Positions 35,977 through 45,203 are shown, counted from the first letter of the stretch. The stretch is DNA of 64,000 bases from an uncultured Allomuricauda sp. (GCF_947258355.1 NZ_CAMYIC010000026.1:50253-114252), one strand, 5' to 3'. The notes: generated from the letters alone by a model not told the origin. Translations and numbers: made by a program.

Positions 35977-36071
35977 GATTTTTAAAATTAGTGTTGCTTA
36001 TATAAGGTTAGTTATCGAATGCTTACATTTGTTACATATAAATTTAACTTTATTTTTTTAGTGATTTTAAG

Positions 36072-36101
36072 TTGGAGGTGTCAAAGAAATCATTAAATTT
36101 G
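36072..36101 (+). promoter_or_regulatory. Predicted promoter of rpmE2
   Basis: A TTG (-33) at 36072-36074 and an exact TAAATTTG (-7, consensus TAnnTTTG) at 36094-36101 are separated by 19 bp, within the normal Bacteroidota spacing. They lie 35 bp upstream of the rpmE2 start. Confidence 0.7.
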
Positions 36102-36136
36102 CACCCTGAAAATTCTGAGATTAAGCATTTAAGACG

Positions 36137-36409
36137 ATGAGAAAAGGTATACACCCAGAAAACTATAGATTGGTTGCTTTTAAAGACATGTCCAACGACG
36201 ATGTGTTTATTACAAAGTCCACTGCTGAAGCGAAAGAGACCATCACTGTTGATGGTGTTGAATATCCTTTGGTAAAATTGGAAATTTCTAGAACTTCTCA
36301 CCCATACTATACTGGTAAGACTAAATTGGTCGATACCGCTGGTAGAATTGACAAGTTCAAGAACAAATACAAGAAATTCAAGAAAGAAGAGAAGAAGGAG
36401 GCCGAGTAG
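36137..36409 (+). CDS. rpmE2: 50S ribosomal protein L31, type B
   Basis: 90 residues, typical type B length. MRKGIHPENYRLVAFKDMS, the SRTSHPYYTGKTKLVDTAGR block and the Lys-rich tail (KFKNKYKKFKKEEKK) identify it. It has no cysteines, so it is the zinc-independent form. It binds the large subunit and helps bridge the 30S head. The promoter is clear and a terminator follows 26 bp after the stop. Confidence 0.97.
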   Translation: MRKGIHPENYRLVAFKDMSNDDVFITKSTAEAKETITVDGVEYPLVKLEISRTSHPYYTGKTKLVDTAGRIDKFKNKYKKFKKEEKKEAE

Positions 36410-36435
36410 GTTGTACTTTTCAACGAAATATAGGA

Positions 36436-36467
36436 ACGCTCTCGATATTTTTCGAGGGCGTTTTTTT
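36436..36467 (+). terminator. Intrinsic terminator after rpmE2
   Basis: The stem CGCTCTCGA/TCGAGGGCG (one G-T pair) is followed by a run of seven T. It lies 26 bp after rpmE2 and only about 27 bp before the next start, so the GlmU-like gene is probably expressed partly by read-through or from a promoter overlapping this hairpin. Confidence 0.85.
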
Positions 36468-36493
36468 ATTTTTACGGTATTCAAAGCTGTGCT

Positions 36494-37672
36494 ATGAACT
36501 ATATCCTTTCTGACGGTAATCACCGCGAAGATCTTTTTCCTTTTACATTCACACGCCCTGTATCAGAGATTCGGGTGGGTATATTGACCATCAGCGAAAA
36601 ATGGGGAAAATGGTTGAACGCCTCCGTGAGCCATCAAACCGAAGCATATCTTTCGGAAAAATTTCCGTTGACGGTTACTGGTGAAAGCACCGTGATCAAC
36701 GGTAGCTATTTGCCCAATGAGAACTTGGTGAAGGCTATCAATAATTTAAAGATGGGCGAAGCTTTGATTGGCGATGACAGTTATATCGCATACGTAACGG
36801 AAAATTTGGAAACGGGTTTTGAAGAATCGGCATATACCGCCATTCCTTTTGAAGACGAGGTTTTGACCATAAAAAACACTTGGGATATTTTTTCTAACAA
36901 TGCAGCTGCCCTACAATCCGATTTTGATGTATTGACGGAAGGCAGAACAAGCCAGCCCATACCCAACACCAATCAAGTTAAGAACCCTGAAAACATTTTT
37001 ATTGAAGAAGGAGCTACGGTGGAGTTTTCAATATTGAATGCGTCTACAGGTCCTATTTATATTGGTAAAAATGCCTTGATGATGGAAGGTTGTATGGTCC
37101 GTGGCGGACTCGCCCTTTGCGAAAATGCTGTATTGAAAATGGGGGCCAAAATCTATGGCGCCGTAACTGCAGGACCTGGCTGTAAATTGGGAGGTGAGGT
37201 CAACAATGCGGTACTTTTTGCGAATTCCAACAAAGGCCACGATGGTTTCTTGGGGAACTCCGTGCTTGGGGAATGGTGCAATATTGGGGCGGACACCAAT
37301 ACCTCTAATTTAAAAAACAACTATGCGCCTGTACGCCTGTGGAACTACAAAACCGAAGGTTTTGCCAAAACAGGTCTCCAATTTTGTGGGTTGATGATGG
37401 GCGATCATAGCAAGTGCGGTATCAATGTAATGTTCAATACGGGAACCGTTGTGGGGGTAAGCGCCAATATTTTTGGTAGCGGATTCCCCAGAAACTTTAT
37501 ACCCAGTTTTAGTTGGGGCGGAGCAACGGCAGGCTACACTACTTTTAGGACCAACAAGGCATTTGAAGTGGCCGAGGCCATGATGAAACGCCGAAATGTG
37601 GAATTCGACGATATCGAAGCAAAAATTATGGAGCACGTTTTTGAGTTCACACAGAAGTGGCGGAACTACTAA
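36494..37672 (+). CDS. GlmU-like protein: sugar nucleotidyltransferase-type N-domain plus left-handed beta-helix
   Basis: 392 residues. It starts MNYILSDGNHREDLFPFTFT, the signature of PF13562 (NTP_transf_4). True GlmU has a GxGTRM P-loop that is absent here. The C-terminal half (about 190-330) has isoleucine-patch hexapeptide repeats (GPIYIGKNALMMEGCMVRGG, LKMGAKIYGAVTAGPGCKLG) forming a left-handed beta-helix. NLKNNYAPVRLW and GTVVGVSANIFG follow. The helix suggests acyltransferase or nucleotide-sugar binding activity. It often sits next to rpmE2 in flavobacteria. Its stop overlaps the end of the convergent gene by 4 bp. The precise reaction is not established. Confidence 0.88.
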   Translation: MNYILSDGNHREDLFPFTFTRPVSEIRVGILTISEKWGKWLNASVSHQTEAYLSEKFPLTVTGESTVINGSYLPNENLVKAINNLKMGEALIGDDSYIAYVTENLETGFEESAYTAIPFEDEVLTIKNTWDIFSNNAAALQSDFDVLTEGRTSQPIPNTNQVKNPENIFIEEGATVEFSILNASTGPIYIGKNALMMEGCMVRGGLALCENAVLKMGAKIYGAVTAGPGCKLGGEVNNAVLFANSNKGHDGFLGNSVLGEWCNIGADTNTSNLKNNYAPVRLWNYKTEGFAKTGLQFCGLMMGDHSKCGINVMFNTGTVVGVSANIFGSGFPRNFIPSFSWGGATAGYTTFRTNKAFEVAEAMMKRRNVEFDDIEAKIMEHVFEFTQKWRNY

Positions 37673-38394
37673 CGATTTTGAAGTTTAACGCAATCTTTAT
37701 CTATGAGTATTTCTTTGTTGATTTTATGGTAGTCCACTAATACTTCCTTCGAATCTAAATGATTATAGAAGTCAATAAAATACTTTTCAAACAAAATACC
37801 TTTGGGTAATTTTTTTGTTGTTTTCCATTCTTCATACGCTGTAGAAAACTCTAAAATTGGCAAATGAAAATCTGTATTCATGTCTATGACGTAATATTCA
37901 GCACCTAATTTTAACTTTCTTTGATTTTTCGGTTTGATTGAGGTGAGTTTGTACCTCTGGTACGAATTGTTGGTAATGGTCGTATCGGTCATTAGCACAA
38001 AATCATAGTTTTTGGTCTGGTATTTGAAAGGATTATGGTATCGCGAAATCAGTTCACATTCCACATTAAGGTAATCCGACGATTTTAAGTCCTTTTTTAA
38101 AATCTCAAACTGCATAAATACTCCATCGTTATCACTAAATCTTAAGGTATATGTGATGCTGTCCACTTCCGTTACAATAGCTAAATAATGATTTTGTTTG
38201 GAATTGGTCAATAGTATTTTTTTAAAAGTCGAGTCCTTCTCCCTGAACGGTCTATTTTTGATTTTTACGGAATCTTTGTAATAGGTCACTTTATACTCAA
38301 CCCAATAGTCAAACTCGTACGTTTTCTGTGAAAACCCAATTGTGCTAATTACTGAAATAAATATGATTGGAAATAGTTTCATGTTACTGTTCAT
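37669..38394 (-). CDS. Secreted protein of unknown function
   Basis: 241 residues; the ATG at 38382 (MKLFPIIFISVISTIGFSQ) gives a neat signal peptide, the ATG at 38394 is four codons earlier. The mature protein is rich in beta-type sequence with many Tyr, Lys and Asp residues (EFDYWVEYKVTYYKDS; KTYDFVLM-like strand patterns). It resembles flavobacterial GLPGLI-type secreted proteins in overall character only; no firm domain was recognised. It overlaps the end of the convergent GlmU-like gene by 4 bp. Probably periplasmic or outer-membrane associated. Function not assigned. Confidence 0.7.
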   Translation of the reverse strand: MNSNMKLFPIIFISVISTIGFSQKTYEFDYWVEYKVTYYKDSVKIKNRPFREKDSTFKKILLTNSKQNHYLAIVTEVDSITYTLRFSDNDGVFMQFEILKKDLKSSDYLNVECELISRYHNPFKYQTKNYDFVLMTDTTITNNSYQRYKLTSIKPKNQRKLKLGAEYYVIDMNTDFHLPILEFSTAYEEWKTTKKLPKGILFEKYFIDFYNHLDSKEVLVDYHKINKEILIDKDCVKLQNR

Positions 38395-38487
38395 AGTAGA
38401 ACCTGATTGTCAACAATTCAAATTTAAAAGAAAAAGAATCGTGAATCGTTCGAATGCTTTGTCGAATTGAAAGGTCAAGTCTTAGTA

Positions 38488-39567
38488 TTAATTCAATTTT
38501 CCAATCAATCCCCAACCATTGGCCTTATCGATAACCACACAATGCAAAGTGTTGAATCCCTTTTTAAGCTTTAGCGGTATTTTGTTGGCAGTCAGGGCCA
38601 AATGACCCTGAAATTGGTTGTTTTTAGATCTAAAGGCATTGTTACCATAAAAAATGGCTTCGCCATTTAAATATACAATGATCTTATCACTAAAATCGAA
38701 CGAAAATAACCGGGTCTGGGCCTGATCTACGGCTATCGTGGTAGATGCTACTGTGAAAGCTTCTTGGTTGCGTTCAAAGTTTCCCGAAGTGGGTTTTGCC
38801 AGATATCTGGAAATGGGCAGTAAACCGGATTGTTCAGTGTTTGCAGTTATGGTCTTCGCCTTTTCAAAATCTTCAAAATTTAATTCACCCTCCACATAAG
38901 GGCGGGCCTCTGTGAGGTCCCATTCACCGATGATGCCTTTCTTGGGAGTGACAATGGGAAAGGGCTCTTTGGCGACTGCATTCCCGGTTTTGGTTACCTT
39001 CAGATTGGCAAATCGATTTCCGAACAATGCGAAAATTCCGATCGCTCCAGTCAGATTTCCTGATTTTAGTCGCTCCACTTGTAATACTTGTTCGCCGTTC
39101 ACAAATACGGTAGTGGTCAAATTTTCAACCTCGATTCGTAACTGGTTCCAACCGTCACTTTTAAAGGTTACCTGCGCCTGATGTTCAGGATATAATTGCC
39201 AATTGCTCTCTCCATGATAGGTAGGCGTGTATTGAACGGCATCCACCTGTCTTGATTTGTGCATGCGCATATACACCTCTTCAAAATTTTCGTCTTGCTT
39301 ACGGAACACAAAGCCGGCAAAACTACGTTTTTGGTTGGCGTAGACCTCCATTTCGAGCACACCATTGGAAAACTCAAATCCATTGGCAAAGGCGGTGCCG
39401 TTCAATATCATGGTTTGTCGCCCATCAAAAGTTTCAAAGGAAATTTCACTGCCTTGGGCAGTTGTCCAATACTCTTTTTGTAGGGAAATGGTCTGGGAAG
39501 TTTGTGCCTGTAAAAGCTGAGTTAATAAAATTATACTGATAAACAGGGGTGCACGTAGAAAAATCAT
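38488..39567 (-). CDS. Secreted LamG/DUF1080-like concanavalin-fold protein
   Basis: 359 residues from the ATG at 39567, which opens a signal peptide (MIFLRAPLFISIILLTQLLQ, ending QAQ); a longer in-frame start at 39630 would mask it. Residues about 25-195 form a jelly-roll module (VLEMEVYANQKRSFAGFVFR, MRMHKSRQVDAVQYTPTYHG, WNQLRIEVENLTTTVFVNGE), the pattern of LamG/3-keto-disaccharide hydrolase domains. The C-terminal part (about 215-359) has IVYLNGEAIFYGNNAFRSKN and LKKGFNTLHCVVIDKANGW, like carbohydrate-binding beta-sandwich modules. It may bind or cleave a glycan outside the cell; catalytic residues are not evident. Stands alone, followed by 287 bp without a recognisable gene. Confidence 0.72.
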   Translation of the reverse strand: MIFLRAPLFISIILLTQLLQAQTSQTISLQKEYWTTAQGSEISFETFDGRQTMILNGTAFANGFEFSNGVLEMEVYANQKRSFAGFVFRKQDENFEEVYMRMHKSRQVDAVQYTPTYHGESNWQLYPEHQAQVTFKSDGWNQLRIEVENLTTTVFVNGEQVLQVERLKSGNLTGAIGIFALFGNRFANLKVTKTGNAVAKEPFPIVTPKKGIIGEWDLTEARPYVEGELNFEDFEKAKTITANTEQSGLLPISRYLAKPTSGNFERNQEAFTVASTTIAVDQAQTRLFSFDFSDKIIVYLNGEAIFYGNNAFRSKNNQFQGHLALTANKIPLKLKKGFNTLHCVVIDKANGWGLIGKLN

Positions 39568-39853
39568 GTGTTCGTTTTTTGATTGGTGATTGTTGACTGT
39601 TTTGTCGGGTTTATTTGGAGTTCCTATCAAAATGAAAGCAAAATGATTGTCGATGAAGATGCATGAGAAGATTTTACTCCATGGAATTGGTTTCCCTCCA
39701 GTCCATTTCCTCTATTTTTTTACGCTTAACTTGGGTTTTGTGCGTTCATGTACTTTCTCTTCTCGGGACAGGATGTTTTTTATTGCTTTGTACCAGTGAT
39801 TCATAGGAGCTGTGATCACAACATAATTATTCATCAATCAAAAAACAACAGTT

Positions 39854-40432
39854 ATGACAAAACAAGCAATACTTTACTTTGCACTGTTACTGATCTTTAG
39901 TAATTGTGCAACTACAAAAACAAACGAACCAATTTTAAAGGACTACAAGATTGGAGAAAAATGGATTTGGAAATGGGAACGTGCGGTGGAAGGTGAGGTT
40001 CGTGCAGAAGGTGAAGACATTCAGGAGGTAGTGAACTACAATGAAACTTTAGGGCTTTGGAATGGAGTTGATACCGTTCAAATTCCATCAATTGTAAATC
40101 AAAAGCAAAGTAGCACACCATTTCGTAATTGGCCATTGCATGTGGGAAAAAAATGGAAATACCAATCAGAATGGGAAAACAATGAAGGTACTACTGGAAA
40201 AACAAGTCAAGATGTTGAAGTTGTTTCGTTTGAAAAATTAAATGTAGCAGCAGGAACTTACAGGGCATTTAAAATAGAATACAAAGGGATTGTAACCAAT
40301 TCTAGAGGTTTTAAAGGGGAAATGACGGATATTTGGTGGTATGCCCCGGAGTTGAAGACCTATATCAAGCATGTTAATGAGGATGGTTATGGTGTTTATG
40401 TAAATGAGTTGATCAGTTATTCAAAACCCTAG
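39854..40432 (+). CDS. Putative lipoprotein of unknown function
   Basis: 192 residues. The lipobox ends LLLIFSNCATTKT, so the product should be lipidated. The mature part has GEKWIWKWERAVEGEVRAEG near its start and VAAGTYRAFKIEYKG, WWYAPELKTYIKHVNEDGYG near its end. The 'GEKW' and 'WYAPELKTYIKH' pattern is common in secreted proteins of unknown role that describe an enzyme-like fold with a Trp/Tyr-rich pocket. It lies 35 bp upstream of the histidine kinase gene and may be co-transcribed with it. No catalytic residues recognised. Confidence 0.72.
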   Translation: MTKQAILYFALLLIFSNCATTKTNEPILKDYKIGEKWIWKWERAVEGEVRAEGEDIQEVVNYNETLGLWNGVDTVQIPSIVNQKQSSTPFRNWPLHVGKKWKYQSEWENNEGTTGKTSQDVEVVSFEKLNVAAGTYRAFKIEYKGIVTNSRGFKGEMTDIWWYAPELKTYIKHVNEDGYGVYVNELISYSKP

Positions 40433-40467
40433 TAGTAATAACCGTACAAAACAATGGGCCTTAAAAA

Positions 40468-41544
40468 ATGAATAGTTCAGTGCGAATGGAAAAGACAAAT
40501 ACAAAACTGTCCCTTTATTGGAAATGCCAGATTATTGGTTGGGGTATTGTATCGCTGTTATGGTTGTACATAGCATTGGTTCGGGATCAATTTACGCTTA
40601 CCTATGCCTTGATAAACTATGTACTCGATGTTTCCATTTGTATAGGTCTTACCCATACATACAGGACCATTGCTTTAAGGGCAAACTGGAACCAATTGGG
40701 CATTAAGGGGTTGATAAAGAAGGTTGTCCCATCCATTATGATCTTGGCGATATTGTTCATGTTGATTATGAATTTAAAGACATCGGCCTATATTTATTTG
40801 GTCAATGATACCAATACCTTTCTGGAGAATTTATCTGTTTGGAATCCTGTTCTGATTACGGGACTGAGACATATGTCCATTTGGGTTCTTGCCTATCATG
40901 CCTATCATTTCTATATGAGAGAGGTGAATACGGCTAAAACCAATGCCAAACTTTCGGTTATTGCAAAGCAAAGCCAATTGGATAACTTGTCGGCGCAACT
41001 TAACCCGCATTTTTTGTTCAATTCCTTGAATTCCATTAAAGCATTGGTTATTGAAAATCCCAACAGTGCGCGAAGGGCTATTGATCTATTGTCCGATTTA
41101 TTACGTTCATCACTATATGAAAAAGAGCATACCACCATATCCATTTCAGAAGAAATGGCGTTGGTAAAAGATTATGTAGAGTTGGAAAAACTTCGATTTG
41201 AGGAACGTCTAAATATTACATTTAATATTGACCATACGCTTGAAAACTTTAAAATCCCGCCACTAAGTATTCAACTTTTGGTAGAAAATGCAATTAAACA
41301 TGGTATTGATAAACAATTGGAAGGGGGTACTGTGGATATTTCGGTTCAAAAGAAGAATGACCGTGTTGTGATTAGTGTTAAAAACCCTGGAACGCTATCT
41401 GCCGGAAAACATAAAGGAGTGGGGTTAAAAAATCTAAACGAACGCCTTTTATTGCAATATGAGGGTAGGGCGGAGGTTAAGGTTGAAACCCCTTCGGAAA
41501 ATAAGGTGGTTGCCACAATAATGATTCCAATCGAAAAACAATGA
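40468..41544 (+). CDS. LytS/YehU-type sensor histidine kinase
   Basis: 358 residues. The N-terminal part has about four transmembrane helices (GWGIVSLLWLYIALV, FTLTYALINYVLDVSICIGL, IMILAILFMLIMNL and one more) and no obvious periplasmic sensor domain. The kinase core is of the His_kinase type: QLDNLSAQLNPHFLFNSLNS with the phosphorylated His, then ISEEMALVKDYVELEKLRF, and the ATP-binding part with PPLSIQLLVENAIKHGID and GVGLKNLNERLLLQY. It overlaps the LytTR regulator by 4 bp (ATGA), so both form one two-component system. The signal is unknown. Confidence 0.93.
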   Translation: MNSSVRMEKTNTKLSLYWKCQIIGWGIVSLLWLYIALVRDQFTLTYALINYVLDVSICIGLTHTYRTIALRANWNQLGIKGLIKKVVPSIMILAILFMLIMNLKTSAYIYLVNDTNTFLENLSVWNPVLITGLRHMSIWVLAYHAYHFYMREVNTAKTNAKLSVIAKQSQLDNLSAQLNPHFLFNSLNSIKALVIENPNSARRAIDLLSDLLRSSLYEKEHTTISISEEMALVKDYVELEKLRFEERLNITFNIDHTLENFKIPPLSIQLLVENAIKHGIDKQLEGGTVDISVQKKNDRVVISVKNPGTLSAGKHKGVGLKNLNERLLLQYEGRAEVKVETPSENKVVATIMIPIEKQ

Positions 41545-42263
41545 GAACGTATACAACTTTAATCATCGATGATGAGCGTTTGGCACGGGAAGAGGTTCGT
41601 AGAGCACTAGGAAGATATCCTGAGTTTGAAATCGTCGGTGAGGCCAACAATGCAAATAAGGCTTTGGATTTGATTGAGGCATGTCAACCCGACATCATTT
41701 TTTTGGACATCCATATGCCAGGAAAATCAGGTTTTGATTTGCTCGAAGAGTTTACTACGGTCCCAGAGGTGGTTTTTACCACGGCCTATGATCAATATGC
41801 AGTTCAAGCCTTTGAGGTAAACGCCTTGGACTATTTGGTAAAACCCCTCAGAGAAGAACGCTTCGCCAAAACCATCGAAAAGGTAAAGCTCGAATTAAAA
41901 AAGAAGGAAGAAGAGCCTAAAGTGCCAATGGCAAGCCATCAAAAAATCTTTATCAAGGATGGTGAAAAGGTATATTTTATTGCATTGGCCGAGATAAGTT
42001 TAATCGAGTCCATGGACAATTATGCACGTCTGTATTTTGGCGATAAAAAAGCCATGATCAAGCGCTCATTGAATCAACTGGAGGAAAAACTGGACCCAAA
42101 TACGTTTTTTAGGGCCAACCGAGGTCAAATTATCAATACGGAATACATCAAGCAAATCCACCCATATTTTAACAATAAGCTACAGTTGGTATTGACCACT
42201 GGGGAAAAGATAGATCTCTCTAGCAGGCAAACGGTAAAGTTCAAAAAGCGGAATAGTTTGTAG
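41541..42263 (+). CDS. LytTR-family DNA-binding response regulator
   Basis: 240 residues. The receiver domain (about 1-120) has IIDDERLAREEVRRAL, the phospho-acceptor in PDIIFLDIHMPGKSGFDLL and the Lys in NALDYLVKPLREERF. The LytTR DNA-binding domain (about 135-240) shows FIKDGEKVYFIALAEISLIE, FRANRGQIINTEYIKQIHPY and LSSRQTVKFKKRNSL. It pairs with the kinase whose gene it overlaps. The CocE-like hydrolase begins 88 bp downstream and is a possible target or co-transcribed gene. Confidence 0.96.
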   Translation: MRTYTTLIIDDERLAREEVRRALGRYPEFEIVGEANNANKALDLIEACQPDIIFLDIHMPGKSGFDLLEEFTTVPEVVFTTAYDQYAVQAFEVNALDYLVKPLREERFAKTIEKVKLELKKKEEEPKVPMASHQKIFIKDGEKVYFIALAEISLIESMDNYARLYFGDKKAMIKRSLNQLEEKLDPNTFFRANRGQIINTEYIKQIHPYFNNKLQLVLTTGEKIDLSSRQTVKFKKRNSL

Positions 42264-42351
42264 CGGTTTCACATACTATCAAATCAAAATACCGAATAGC
42301 TAAAACATAAAGTTAATGGACAGATATGTCCAAAACTTAAAATCAATCAAA

Positions 42352-44163
42352 ATGAGAAATTCAATCAACAAAGCATTCATTATAGTCATCGCTATATGTT
42401 TTGTGGCATCCTGCAAGGAACAAAGTCCAATTCAAAAGCCAAGGAAAATAACAGAGGGCAGTGCAACGTATCTGGTTCAGGACAGTATCTTGATACCTAC
42501 GGATGATGGGGCGAAAATCCATGCCATAGTCGTTAGAAATGCCAAAAATTCGGAACCGGGACCTGCAGTGTTGTTTCATACGATTTATGCACGCGAAAAC
42601 GACTTGGAAAGAGCAAAAATGGCAGCAAACCATGGGTATGTTGGAGTAGTTTCATATACCCGCGGCAAGGGATTGAGCCCTGATTCCATTATACCCTACA
42701 AACATGAAACAACTGACACCTACGAGGTAATCGATTGGATCAGTAAACAAGATTGGAGCAACCAGAAAGTGGGGATGTACGGAGGAAGTTATGTCGGGTT
42801 TACCCAATGGGCTGCCGTAAAACATAAGGTACATCCTGCCTTAAAAACTATTGTTCCTTCGGTTTCGGCGGCACCAGGCATTGCAGAACCTATGGAAAAT
42901 GGGGTGTATCAAAATTTCCACTACCCTTGGCACCACTATGTTTCCAACAACAAGTACTTGGACACTACTATATATAATAATGGCCAGAGGTGGGGGGACC
43001 TGAACATGAAATGGTATGAAAAAGGGTTGGCCTATAGCGCAATGGACAGTTTGGACGGATTGCCTAATCCACAATTTCGAGAACGTTTATTGCATCCAAT
43101 GTATGATGCTTATTGGCAAAACATGATGCCCTACAAAGAAGAGTTTGCCCATATTGATATTCCAATATTGGCAACTACCGGATACTATGATGGGGGACAG
43201 GTTGGAACGCAGTATTATTTAAAGGAACATACCAAATACAATAAAAATGCAGAGCATTATTTGGTTATAGGACCATATACCCATTTTGGTGCCCAAGAAA
43301 AACCCAATGCCCATATTTTTGGGTATGATTTAGATTCTGTGGCCCAAATCGATATTACAGAGTTGATTTTTGATTGGTACGATTATATTTTAAAAGGCAA
43401 GGCCAAACCCGCTCTATTGCAGGACAAAATCAATTATCAAGTGATGGGAGCCAACAAATGGGGGCACGCCCCCTCATTAAATGCGATGGCCAATGATACG
43501 CTCAAATATTATTTGAGCAACATGCGTTCGGGAGTGGCTTTTGCATCCATGTTTAATACCGGGAACAATGGAAAGGATATACATTATACTCTTGCCGATA
43601 ATCCCGCAGATGCCGATAGTTATTTGGAGCAGACCATTGATTTTTCCGACCGAAGCAACCTTACTTGGAATTCTAGCGGTTGGAGATCAATAGTTGATAG
43701 TAGCCTGATGGTTGGACATGGTTTTTCCTTTGTGACCGATCCATTTGACTACGATTTTGAATTGAACGGCTCTTTTGGAGGGGAAATCTCGGTATCCATC
43801 AATAAAAAGGATTTTGATTACAAGGTTGTGTTGTTTGAACAGACCCCTGATGGTAAGTTTTTTGCGCTGACATTGCCCTATGTGGGCAGGGCGAGTTATG
43901 TACGAGACAGGGAGCGTCGACAATTGTTAACACCCAATAAAAAGGTAAAAATCCCATTTGGAATTGTTAGGGTGACCAGTAAAAATATCAGCAAAGGGAG
44001 TCGTTTGGTAGTAGTGATCAATGGTATCAAGGACCCTTTTTCTGAAATCAATTATGGGACGGGCAAAAATGTCAGTGAGGAAACCATCAAAGATGCCAAT
44101 GAGCCATTGATAATTAAATGGTATGGGGATGGAAACATAGAAATTCCTGTAAAAACGGATTAG
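42352..44163 (+). CDS. Secreted CocE/NonD-type serine hydrolase (S15-like X-Pro dipeptidyl peptidase family)
   Basis: 603 residues from the ATG at 42352, which opens a lipoprotein signal (FVASCKEQS); an in-frame start at 42316 would add 12 residues. The alpha/beta-hydrolase nucleophile elbow is GMYGGSYVGFTQW. A helical cap follows, and a C-terminal jelly-roll domain from about 440 (FDYDFELNGSFGGEISVSI, VPFGIVRVTSKNISKGS-like region) is typical of CocE/S15. Such enzymes hydrolyse esters or release N-terminal dipeptides. It lies 88 bp after the LytTR gene on the same strand. Substrate unknown. Confidence 0.9.
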   Translation: MRNSINKAFIIVIAICFVASCKEQSPIQKPRKITEGSATYLVQDSILIPTDDGAKIHAIVVRNAKNSEPGPAVLFHTIYARENDLERAKMAANHGYVGVVSYTRGKGLSPDSIIPYKHETTDTYEVIDWISKQDWSNQKVGMYGGSYVGFTQWAAVKHKVHPALKTIVPSVSAAPGIAEPMENGVYQNFHYPWHHYVSNNKYLDTTIYNNGQRWGDLNMKWYEKGLAYSAMDSLDGLPNPQFRERLLHPMYDAYWQNMMPYKEEFAHIDIPILATTGYYDGGQVGTQYYLKEHTKYNKNAEHYLVIGPYTHFGAQEKPNAHIFGYDLDSVAQIDITELIFDWYDYILKGKAKPALLQDKINYQVMGANKWGHAPSLNAMANDTLKYYLSNMRSGVAFASMFNTGNNGKDIHYTLADNPADADSYLEQTIDFSDRSNLTWNSSGWRSIVDSSLMVGHGFSFVTDPFDYDFELNGSFGGEISVSINKKDFDYKVVLFEQTPDGKFFALTLPYVGRASYVRDRERRQLLTPNKKVKIPFGIVRVTSKNISKGSRLVVVINGIKDPFSEINYGTGKNVSEETIKDANEPLIIKWYGDGNIEIPVKTD

Positions 44164-44285
44164 AAATAAGAAAGATAATATAAGGTGTCTTTTCACTCTC
44201 GGTTGGATGTACCTTGTAATTTCTCTTGCTTTCTTAATGCAATTAAATAAATGATATCTTATCCGTTTTGGCGATGTGTTACGTA

Positions 44286-45131
44286 CTAAGAAATCTTTTC
44301 TGCGGTAAGGGTAATTTCTGGATCGGTAAGGGTCAACGATTTTACCTGCCCTTCTTCTATGTTGAATGAGATGGTCACCGAAGGTGTACCGTTATAGGTA
44401 AATAGATTGTCCCCGATTTTGTACATAGCCCCTCCAAACCCACCAATGGGACCTAAGGACAGAAGTTTTCTCATGTTTACTCCAATGGTGAAACCTTCTT
44501 TCTCTCCCGGGCCATATTTGTAATCGCCCAGGTACTTTTTTTGCTCTTCGGAGCTTACATCTATATAATCTGTACCACCAGCATTGTCCAAACTGGATAG
44601 ATAATCAATGGTCTGCTCCAGCGATTCAATTTCTGATTTGGTCATTTGGTCCTTCATACTTTCCCCTGCATACGCATGGTCCAACAAACTAATCCCGTGG
44701 GGTCCCGTGGTTTCCTGTATTCCTGACGTTGCTTCTATGGCTGATTTTAAGACATTAAAATGGCCCAACATCGCAAAGGTGAACAGGGTGGGTCGAGCGC
44801 CTTTGCTCATAAGGTACTGAGCGATATCTCTTCTTCCCACATGGGATGCCGCTCCAATAGCGGATTCAAAATCACCAAAACGCCACTCCCAAACCGACCT
44901 TGAAAGTTCAGGTCTTTTATCGACCAGGGATTTTACCCCATCCAAATCAAAATGGGATTTGCCCACCACTTCTTCAATAACTTCTGGTGGTATATTGGGA
45001 AAATATTTCGGCACCTTGGTATTGCTCTTCTGTTCAGCCCATGTTATACTAGGAATTGACAATCCCAGTATGGTAAGTGCCGAAGTCTTCAGCAGTGTTC
45101 TCCGATCGATTCTATTATTTGTATTGCCCAT
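44286..45131 (-). CDS. Tat-exported ankyrin-repeat protein
   Basis: 281 residues from the ATG at 45131; an in-frame upstream start at 45191 would add 20 residues without a function. The N-terminus has a twin-arginine signal, NRIDRRTLLKTSALTILGLS, ending SITWAEQ. Residues about 45-160 show ankyrin-like units (AAIGAASHVGRRDIAQYLMS-type and FTFAMLGHFNVLKSAIEA). The C-terminal part (DVSSEEQKKYLGDYKYGPGE onward) resembles a small beta domain. It is probably folded before export and periplasmic. It is 72 bp after the DsrE-like gene and may share its operon. No enzymatic motif found. Confidence 0.8.
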   Translation of the reverse strand: MGNTNNRIDRRTLLKTSALTILGLSIPSITWAEQKSNTKVPKYFPNIPPEVIEEVVGKSHFDLDGVKSLVDKRPELSRSVWEWRFGDFESAIGAASHVGRRDIAQYLMSKGARPTLFTFAMLGHFNVLKSAIEATSGIQETTGPHGISLLDHAYAGESMKDQMTKSEIESLEQTIDYLSSLDNAGGTDYIDVSSEEQKKYLGDYKYGPGEKEGFTIGVNMRKLLSLGPIGGFGGAMYKIGDNLFTYNGTPSVTISFNIEEGQVKSLTLTDPEITLTAEKIS

Positions 45132-45203
45132 TTCCTTAAAAGTACCAAAAAAGAAAAAGAGACGATGTTTCCATCGCCCCTTTAACAACAAAACCGGGTC
45201 TTT

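Noticed and set aside
39568..39853. A possible gene or RNA in the 286-bp gap before the lipoprotein gene
   Set aside because: Short frames only, no conserved motif and no clear hairpin; it contains nothing that can be supported.
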